NCBI RefSeq assembly: GCF_030546575.1
Contig: NZ_JAUOTN010000003.1
Span: forward strand, 186,001 to 250,000
Origin: Pontibacter coccineus
GTDB lineage: Bacteria > Bacteroidota > Bacteroidia > Cytophagales > Hymenobacteraceae
Length of the DNA stretch: 64,000 nt
Direction: 5' to 3'
Position numbers and translations under genes: made by a program. How positions within the stretch are numbered: position 1 is the stretch's first letter; the number at the start of each line of letters is the position of its first letter. Shown here piece after piece: positions 1 through 9,100 of the stretch. The notes under the pieces were generated by a model that ran no database searches, was not told the origin of the DNA, and was given only the letters and a program-made list of their open reading frames with translations.

Positions 1-2
1 CC

Positions 3-668
3 CGGGAGGCTATTATGGCCGTGAAGCCGACTCAGCTGGTGGGTGTGCACACGGATGTTCTCCAAGGCTGGTATGCCCGCTATTTTGAGATGAACTTCAT
101 CATTCGCCAGGTATACGAAAGCTATTACCGGGATGCCCAGGAGCGGTCACATGTCGTTCGTATTGGCAATGCAGAAGAGCGTTACCTGCATTTCATCAAA
201 TCAAAACCCGGCTACATCGACCGCCTTCCGCTCGATATTGTGGCCTCCTTTCTAGATATAAAGCCGGAAACATTATCCCGCATTATAAAGCAGAACAATA
301 GTCAAATGCACGTACAGGAGGCAGCGGGCATTCTGGAGAAATTAGAGAAGTTTCTACAGGAAACAGAATGCTTTCGGGAAAAGACATTGAAAGTGCAGGG
401 ACTGGCCGAGCGTTTAAGTATTCCCACATACAGGCTTTCTATGGCATTGAATATGTACCATAGGAAAAGCTTTACAGAATTTTTAAATCATTACCGCATT
501 ACTTATCTGAAGACTCAATTAGAGAAGGAGGAATCCCTGCAGAATTTTACCATAGAATCTTTGGCTCTTAGTGCAGGATTTGCCTCCAGGAGTGCGTTTT
601 ATAAAGCATTTAATAAAATAGAGGGGCTTAGCCCTAAGGCCTATTTAGCCGCCTCTAAAGATGTTTAG
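3..668 (+). CDS. Crp-type regulator with an extra C-terminal AraC-type HTH (5' end outside window)
   Basis: The frame is open to the left edge, so the N-terminus, presumably a cyclic-nucleotide-binding-like sensor domain, lies outside the window; the ATG at 15 is probably internal. Residues are counted from that ATG. Residues 1-45 look like the end of a Crp/Fnr sensor domain. Residues 50-92 match the Crp winged HTH of Bacteroidota, with the landmarks AEERYLHFIK, LPLDIVASFLDI and ETLSRI. A charged linker follows, and residues 105-213 match an AraC-family double HTH, with LAERLSIPTYRLSMALN, FTEFLNHYRI and the second helix pair FTIESLALSAGFASRSAFYKAF followed in part by GLSPKAYL. The protein thus appears to carry two different DNA-binding modules. 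It is probably a soluble transcription regulator; its target and ligand are unknown. The alternative, two genes fused by a lost stop, is less likely because the linker is clean. Confidence 0.75.
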   Translation, partial: REAIMAVKPTQLVGVHTDVLQGWYARYFEMNFIIRQVYESYYRDAQERSHVVRIGNAEERYLHFIKSKPGYIDRLPLDIVASFLDIKPETLSRIIKQNNSQMHVQEAAGILEKLEKFLQETECFREKTLKVQGLAERLSIPTYRLSMALNMYHRKSFTEFLNHYRITYLKTQLEKEESLQNFTIESLALSAGFASRSAFYKAFNKIEGLSPKAYLAASKDV

Positions 669-1530
669 AGTCAAATAGCAATTCCTTAAATGCCGCAATT
701 TTATTTCTTACAGTATAAAGAAGTATGCATTATTTTGATTGCACCCCACTACTAGGTTTGCACTTCTCACTTGCAAACACTGTGCAACATAACAAGGTAT
801 AGCCAAGCCTTACATCCTGCATACTATTGGTTAGTGCCCTTCTTCACCGTCTCTGGATTACTTAAAGGATAGCATGTAGCTATTTTTATAAGCCAATTTT
901 AATTTTTTGGTGACTGATTTACTTTCCGTTACTCAGATCTAAAATGGGATAAAACTATTCCAGGATTTAAATCAGAATAGAGATGTGTCAATTCAGGGGT
1001 TATTACTTTCTATTTTGTCTCCGTTTTTAATACAGGACAAATGAGCCCGCAGCTCGTTGAATGGTTGTTATAACAGCTTGTATATTGCATCAAAATTATA
1101 AGCTTCTTCTAATTAGATGCGAAGCACATCTTTAAAGGATTCTAGCTAAGTGATACAATGCAGAAGGGGAGCGCAGTGAAGCACGGTTAAAACGACGCCA
1201 CCTGTAATTACCTGAATTTACGACCCGGTACCACCTGCTTGGCTATAGAAAACTAATTATACTTACTCAACTACCTTTTCTATAAACAGAACTTATAGCC
1301 GAACCTTTACACCCATTTTGTGAAACGATTTGCCGCATTTTTTGCTGGGGAGCATCTACTAGTTCAGTCTCTGGCATTTATGGATATTAACTCCTTTTGC
1401 CTGATTAGACCAGGGTTCAAAGCGAAATACACGAATAAGCTGCCTGCAGAAGCATTGCCCCTATGGAGCTTATTCCTTGTTAGAAATGTGAGGCAGGGCT
1501 CCGGCATCTTGTGGTCTTCAATATAAGCCA
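669..1530. other. Gene-poor intergenic region, 862 bp
   Basis: No convincing gene is visible. A 68-codon frame starting with GTG at 1320 and ending at 1526 has no recognisable domain and was not accepted. The stretch includes one copy of the decamer AAGGTATAGC (794-803) that recurs in other gaps of this window. The sequence is AT-rich and holds no clear hairpin terminator after the regulator gene. Confidence 0.5.
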
Positions 1531-3093
1531 ATGCTCATACAACAGCTGCGCATCTTTTCTGTCAATTATAGTTACACCGCTGTAATTATTTCTGCAATTC
1601 TTACAAGCATCTCTTTGATACTTGTAAATTTTGTCATTGCCTGGTTTGCGCTGATCTTTCTATTTCTTTCAATATTCAACGTAGTTCAGGTTCGCCAGGC
1701 AGTTTATATAGGGGCTATTTTTGGGGCTGTGTCTGCAGGTATACTAAACTACTGGATGATACCTGCCATTGCCCGGTATGCGCAAAGCAGCTTAACACTA
1801 GGTATAGGTTGCTGGCTGCTTTCGGTGTTAGCTATCAGTAGTTTATATGCTTTGCAGTTTGCGGCATTTGCTAAAGCCAGGTTTGCAAACACTTCTTTCG
1901 TTGCTGTATGCTTCAATGCCTTTTTAATGGCTTCTTTTTGGGTAATTTTTGAGTGGATGCGTGCTACAATCTTCGCCGGTATGCCGTGGTTGAGCTATAG
2001 CATCGGCATCTCTCAGGCCGGGAGCTTATTCATGGCGCAGCCTGCAGCTGCAGGTAGTATTTACATGCTCTCCTTTCTGCTGGTTCTGGTAAATTATACT
2101 TTCAGTCACGCCATTCATTCCGAAGCACGGAGGTGGCTACTGTTGCCAGTCTTAATACTTGTGACTCAGTTTATAGCCGGCGTATGGCTTTATTATAATA
2201 TCTCACAACAGGCTGCTACGACTCGCCATCCCAAAATAAGTACAGCGCTTATCCTGGCTTCTTTGCCACCAGAAACTGTGTGGAATGAACATAATGGAAA
2301 TGCATTGGTAGAGGGGCTGCTATCGCTCAACAGGGAGGCTGTGGTGGATAACCCAGACCTTATCCTATGGTCTGAAACCGTCATCCCCTGGACTTATAGT
2401 GCGGACGATGACTTTCTAAAGGAAGTCTCTAGAGCCACTTCTGGCAAAAATGCTCATTTTCTGCTTGGGATGAGCACTGCTGTTGCTCAGAATAGTAATG
2501 CAGTCTTCAATTCTGCTTATTTCTTTAACCCGACAGGAGAGGTACTGGACCGACATGATAAGCACGAACTGCTCACGCTTATCGAAAGGCCACTTTTTAA
2601 CGATAATGGAAATATCATCCTCCCTTTCCTATCAGGCAGCGGGCAGGTGGTGAAAAAAGGGGCCAGGCAGCAGGCTATAAAAACGCCATGGGGTCAGGCT
2701 GGTGTATTGCTCTGTAACGAATCGGCTGTACCTGCTTTAACAAACAGGCTTGCTTCTGATCAGGTTTCCTTCCTTATCAATCTGGGCAATGATGGTTGGT
2801 TTTCAGACTTCTTTATTACAAAGCAGCATTTCTACAACGGCAGGCTCAGAGCAATAGAAGCAAGAAAAGACCTGGTAATCAACAACAACAGGGGAGTATC
2901 CGGATTGATACGGGCAAGTGGTGCTATTGGAGCCCGGTATCAATCTGAACGGAGCAGTGTGCAGCGAGTAGATATTTATCCTAACCAAATCGACCCGATT
3001 GATTATCACTATTTTTTATACACCATTTTTTCAGCAACGGTACTGTTGCTTCTTGTCAGGTTTTATAGGAGGACAGAGATCCTTTCAGCTTAA
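1531..3093 (+). CDS. lnt: Apolipoprotein N-acyltransferase
   Basis: The product would add the third acyl chain to the N-terminal cysteine of lipoproteins in the inner membrane, using phospholipid as donor. It has 520 residues, close to the usual size of about 510. Roughly the first 225 residues hold six to seven hydrophobic segments, with EWMRATIFAGMPW, typical of Lnt, near residue 141. The rest is a nitrilase-fold domain. The expected Glu-Lys-Cys triad is visible: E282 in LILWSETVIPW, K344 in DRHDKHELL and C395 in GVLLCNESAVP. One more hydrophobic helix lies at the C-terminus. It stands alone, 100 bp before the adhesin gene on the same strand. The window encodes many lipoproteins that would be its substrates. 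The start is an ATG 5 bp after a non-coding frame. Confidence 0.93.
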   Translation: MLIQQLRIFSVNYSYTAVIISAILTSISLILVNFVIAWFALIFLFLSIFNVVQVRQAVYIGAIFGAVSAGILNYWMIPAIARYAQSSLTLGIGCWLLSVLAISSLYALQFAAFAKARFANTSFVAVCFNAFLMASFWVIFEWMRATIFAGMPWLSYSIGISQAGSLFMAQPAAAGSIYMLSFLLVLVNYTFSHAIHSEARRWLLLPVLILVTQFIAGVWLYYNISQQAATTRHPKISTALILASLPPETVWNEHNGNALVEGLLSLNREAVVDNPDLILWSETVIPWTYSADDDFLKEVSRATSGKNAHFLLGMSTAVAQNSNAVFNSAYFFNPTGEVLDRHDKHELLTLIERPLFNDNGNIILPFLSGSGQVVKKGARQQAIKTPWGQAGVLLCNESAVPALTNRLASDQVSFLINLGNDGWFSDFFITKQHFYNGRLRAIEARKDLVINNNRGVSGLIRASGAIGARYQSERSSVQRVDIYPNQIDPIDYHYFLYTIFSATVLLLLVRFYRRTEILSA

Positions 3094-3194
3094 GTTTTAA
3101 ATCAAACCGGAGCAAATGTATCTACAGGGTTTAACTGTAAGGTGCTGTATGCAAGGGTTTAACAAATTTTCCAACCAATATAATTGACGTTAGT

Positions 3195-6100
3195 ATGAAA
3201 AAACTTTTACTGTTTTTTTTCTTCAGTTGCCTGTTCTTCGAAGCAGTTGCCGGGCCCTCGTTAAGCCATGGCAACTGGCGTTGGAGGAACGATGACGGTT
3301 CCGAAACAAACGCCACCTGGAAGGGGGCAGAGAACCAGGAGGTTGAAATCATTTCTGCGGATGAGGTACTCCGGCTACGTATCAAGATCGCCTCACAAGC
3401 TGCTAGTGGCTTTGACTACTCTTTTACGAGCCGGATAGAGAATCAAATCGGGTATTCCAGAAGTGCTGACGGCCCTTTTACCACGATCTCTGCTACTGAC
3501 ATTAACAGCGAACATTTTGTATTGGCTTCGAGTGATGATGTGCAGGGAGGGGCAGCAACAACCGAACAATTAACGCCAGGTGTTGGCGGGAACTTCAGGG
3601 CCGGGCAGGTGATAGCTAGTTCCACTCCACAGGGTGCATTAGTCTTCAATAATGAATCCATTATGAAGGAGTTTGAGTGGGTGCTTCAGCCGACAGCAAC
3701 TGCTCAGGAAGGAAAATATTATTTTAAAATAATTGATGAATCCATCGGGCAGCCAGGCACGTTGCCTTCTGTGCTTTACACTACTTCACCGCAAAATAAA
3801 CCAATAGCAGGATACCTGAATGGGCTTCAGTTCGACGGCGTGAACGATTATGTAGAAATTCCGTCCCAGCCTTCGAACCAGTTTAATTCTGAAACGGAGT
3901 TTACTGTCTCGTTATGGTTTAAGGCAAATAGCATGGCAGTTGCCGGCCTTTTCAACCGGCCTTCAGGTGGAGGGGATATGCAGTTCTGGCTTACGGCAGC
4001 TGACGGAAAATTTACCTACGGAATCGACAAGCATGGCTATGGCTGGACCTGGATTAGTACACCCGAAGCCTACAAAGTAGGAGAGTGGGTACAGGTGACC
4101 ACTGTCAGGCGCAATGTTAGTGGCCAGCGCAAGATGGAAATCTACGCAGATGGGGTCTTGGTTGGATCTGGCACTGTTAATTTAAATTCTTCAGCCTCAA
4201 GCGCTCCTATTCGCATCGGTACCTACATGAATGCCGATGGAGGCTTTGCCAATGCTCAGATTGATAACGTGTCGCTTTGGGGAAGAGCGCTAACCGCAGC
4301 AGAAATCAAAACCCTTGGAGCTACAACCTTAAATGGCAATGAAGCCGGTTTGGCAGGTTATTGGCGCTTCGATGAAACAACCGGCACAATCGCCTATGAC
4401 GCCACAAGCAATGCAAACCATGGTACACTCAAGAACATGGACCTGGCAACTGCCAGGGTTGCGTCTACAGCGGGTGATATAAAGACATACGAGAATGTTG
4501 CGTATTCCGGAAAACTGGCTGGTAGCGACCCCGATGGTAAGCCCTTAAGCTATAGCCTGGTTACCGCGCCGGCTAAAGGTACGATAGTACTCAATTCAAA
4601 CGGGAACTATACTTATACCCCTGCGGCTAATGTAGCTGGCACAGATGCGTTCTCCTATAGTGTAAGCAACGGAACCGACGTCTCAAACACCGCTACTGTC
4701 AATGTAACGATCGTGGCCGTTAACAAAGCACCGGTCCCTGCAGTAGCTGAGCTACCAACTATAACAGCGGAATGCGCTGTTACGGTAACTGCTCCTACAG
4801 CCAACGACGATAATGATGGTGTTATTACTGGTGTTACAGCAGATCCTGTACACTATACTACGCAAGGCTCCTATACCATCACCTGGACCTATAGCGATAG
4901 CGAGGGCCTGACTTCCACCCAGACGCAGCAGGTAATTATAAAAGATGCTACAAAGCCTGTTTTTGCAGCTGTATCCCCAATCATGCAAACCAATGATGCT
5001 GACAAATGTGGTGCAGTAGTGACCTATCCGATGCCTACCGCCACTGATAATTGTAGTAGTGAAGGCAAAAAAGTATTGTTGATTTGGGATGAAATAAATA
5101 CTAATACGACTAGTCTTAAAAATGCGCTGACAGCTGCAGGTCTTGATGTTGTTTTAAGTGCTACCAGCGAAACCGGTTATAATGGCACAAATCCATCCCT
5201 AACAGGTTTTGACGCAGTAATTCATTTGAATGGGACAACATATTCAACAGCAATGCCAGTTTCCGGCCAGAATGCGCTTGTTGATTTTGTGATGAATAAA
5301 GGCAAGACGTATATCACAAATGAATGGTCAGCTTTTGAGGCAAATGGCATGAGCCTTATGCATGATATTGTAGTTCTTCAAAGAACTGGGGGGATTTCCA
5401 ACGGAGTTACCTACACGACAGTATCCGCACATTCCGCACATCCTATGCTGCAGGGTGTTCCGGCAACCTTTACCTTGCCAGTCGGAGGCAGTAATGTAGG
5501 CGATGCCAAAACTTACGCTTCCAATCAGCCGGTGGTGCTGATGACTTCTCCACACGGAGCAGCCGTAGCAGTGAGAGAATTCTCAAACGGAGGTAGGGCA
5601 ATTGGCTTTCAACATGCAGGTAATTTCGATGGGTCAGCCATTCTTTCTGACTTAAATGCCCAGAAGCTTTATATCAATGCCGTAAATTTCAGTCATAGTA
5701 ATGGCACACTTACCATCACGCAGACAGCCGGCCTTTCTTCAGGCGTATTGTTCCCGATAGGTAAAACTACGAACACTTTTACAGCTACAGATGCGGCTGG
5801 CAACGCGTCAACTATCAGCTTTGATGTAACTGTTACCGATACACAAAAACCAACAGTTGTTACCAAAGACCTCACTGTAGAGCTGGATGCTACCGGTAAA
5901 GCAACTATAACACCAGCCGAAATTGATAACGGCTCTACTGACAACTGCTCCATTCCGGCGGATGGGTATAGTTTAGACATTACCAGCTTTACCTGTGAGG
6001 ATATTGGTCCTAAGACTGTTACACTGAGCGTAACTGACGCTAATGGCAATAGCCAGAATGCAACGGCTACAGTGACTGTCATTGACCCGATCAAGCCTAC

Positions 6101-9100
6101 CATCACCGCGCCGGCAGCTGTTACGGTAAATACGGACCCTGGTAAAAATACAGCTTCAGGAGTAGTATTGGGTACACCAACTACAGCCGATAACTGTAGT
6201 GGTCTTACCTTATCAAACAATGCACCGGCAGCTTTCCCAATAGGGAACACTACTGTCACCTGGACGGCGACAGATGCGGCGGGTAATACAGCCACTGCAA
6301 CGCAGGTGATAACGGTGGCAGATAAAGAAGCGCCGGTGCCAACGATAGCCACGCTGCCAATTATAACAGGCCAGTGTGCGGCAACTGTTACAGCAGTGCC
6401 AAGCGCTAATGATAATGTGTCAGGTACTGTTCCGGGCAAAACCACTGATCTCCTTTCTTATACAGAGCAGGGCACTTATACCATTACCTGGACCTATACG
6501 GATGCGGCAGGAAACACTAGTTCGCAGACCCAGCAGGTGATCGTAAAAGATGACACTGCACCCGTTGTCAGGACCAGGAATATCACTGTTGAGTTAGGTG
6601 CAAACGGTAAAGCAGGGATAGTAGCATCTGATGTAAACGATGGTTCTACGGATAACTGCGGCATTGCTTCCTATAAAGTAGACTTAGCAGAATTCGGTTG
6701 CTCCAATGTGGGAGCAAATGTAGTGACCCTGACCGTGACGGATGTGAATGGCAACGAAGCCACTGCAACAGCCACTATAACTGTAGTGGATACTACCAAG
6801 CCTGTTGCGGCAGCTAAAGGCATCAGGGTGGTGCTAGGTGCTGACGGCAAGGCCACTATAACCGCTGCTGATATTGACAACAACTCTTCAGACAACTGCG
6901 GCATCGCGTCCATAACCCTGAGCAAGTATAGCTTCAATTGCAGCAACATAGGTGCAAATGAGGTGGTGCTGACTGTGACAGACGCGAGCGGTAACGTCAC
7001 CACGGCCACGGCAACTGTAAGGGTGGAGGATAACGTGGCGCCAACTGTAGTTACGCGTACCGTCACCGCACAACTGGACGCTACGGGTAAAGCTACCATT
7101 ACCGCCGATCAGATTAACAACGGTTCTTTCGACAACTGCGGTATCGCAGGCATGACGCTGAACAAAGTAAGCTTCAGCTGCCAGGACCTGGGTGATAACG
7201 AAGTGACCCTGACTGTAACTGATATGCAGGGCAATGTCGCAACAGCTACGGCTGTAGTAAAAGTGGTGGACACGACTGCGCCAATAGCCCGCGCCAAGAA
7301 TGTGACGCTATACCTGCGTGCGGATGGCACAGCAACGCTAACACCAGAACAGGTGAATGATGATTCTGCTGATAACTGTGCCATTGCCTTGCTAAGCCTG
7401 GATAAAACTGTATTTGATTGCTCGCATGCAGGCGAAAACACAGTGACACTCACCGTAACCGATGGAAGTGGGAATAGCTCCTCTGCCATAGCGGTTGTAA
7501 CTGTGGTAGGCAATGTGGCACCTGTAGCCATCGCACAAAACATTACCGTGACGCTGGATGCTGCTGGCAAGGCTATCATTTCGGCAACAGACGTAAGCAA
7601 CGGCAGCACGGGTACTTGTGGCATCAAAGCGATGTCGCTTGACAAGACAATGTTTGACTGCTCAGACATTGGTGAAAACACTGTCACACTTACTGTGACA
7701 GATGTAAACAACAATGTGTCGACAGCGACGGCGGTCGTAACGGTGGCAGACAACACGGCCCCTGTGGTATTGACCAAAAACATTACCGTGCAGCTGGATG
7801 CCAACGGCAATGCTACCATAGCTGCTGCTGACCTCAACAACGGCTCTGCCGATAACTGCGGCATTGCCTCTGTGACTGTGTCAAGAACCGCATTCGACTG
7901 CAGCCATGTAGGTGTAAACGATGTCGTGCTGACCGTGACAGACGTAAACGGCAACGCAGCTACCGCGACGGCTCAAGTAACGGTGGAAGACAAGGTTAAA
8001 CCAAACGCTGTAGCCAAGAACATCACCGTATACCTGAACGCCTCAGGCACTGCCTCTATCACGGCGGCAGACATAGACGGTGGTAGCCGGGATGTGTGCA
8101 GCGAGGTTACCCTGGCTCTGGACAAAGCAACGTTCAATTGCACCAACATTGGTGAAAACACAGTTACATTGCTGGTGACTGATGCGAGCGGCAACCGATC
8201 CACGGCCACGGCTACGGTGACAGTGCTGGACAATGTAGCGCCAATCGTACGCACCCGTCATCTATCGGTGCAGCTGGATGCCGAAGGAAAGGCGACAATC
8301 ACTGCTGCGCAGATCAACGACAACTCCTCTGACAATTGCGGTATCGCAACGGTTGCACTCGATAAAACTACTTTTGACTGCAGCCAGACTGGAGCCAATA
8401 CGGTGACCCTGACTGTAACCGACCAGTATGGTAACTCGGCTTCCGCCCCTGCCACTGTCACGGTACTGGAAAACATTGCTCCGGCAGTGCTGACACGCAA
8501 CATCACCGTTGCCCTGGATGTTACAGGCAAAGTTACCATCACAGCCGACCAGATCAACAATGGCTCTTCCGACAACTGCGGCATCGCTACAATAGAGCTG
8601 TCTAAAACTGACTTTGGTTGCCAGGACCTGGGTGAGAACACAGTAACCCTGACAGTAACTGACAAGAGCGGAAACAAGGCAAGTGCCACTGCAACTATAA
8701 CAGTTGAGGACACTACTGCCCCAATAGCCATGACCCGTAATCTGGTCGTGCAGCTGGATGCGAGCGGCAGGGCCAGCATCACAGCGGCTCAGCTCAACGG
8801 CGGCTCTTCTGATAACTGCGGCATCGAAACGCTTAGCCTGGACAAGGCCAGCTTCGGCTGCGAGGACTTGGGTGAAAATACCGTGACGCTTACGGTAACC
8901 GATAAGAGCGGCAACCAGTCAACGGCAACCGCCATCGTGACGGTGGAAGATAAAGTAGCGCCGGTGGTGATCGTACAGCACATCACCATCCAATTGGATG
9001 CCTCGGGTGCAGCAACCATTACGGCAGCTGACATCAACAAAGGCTCCAGTGACAACTGCGGCATTGCCTCCATGTCCCTGTCCAAGACTGCTTTCGACTG

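Noticed and set aside
1320..1526. 68-codon GTG-started frame before lnt
   Set aside because: No domain, no plausible leader function, GTG start without support; composition like the surrounding non-coding sequence.
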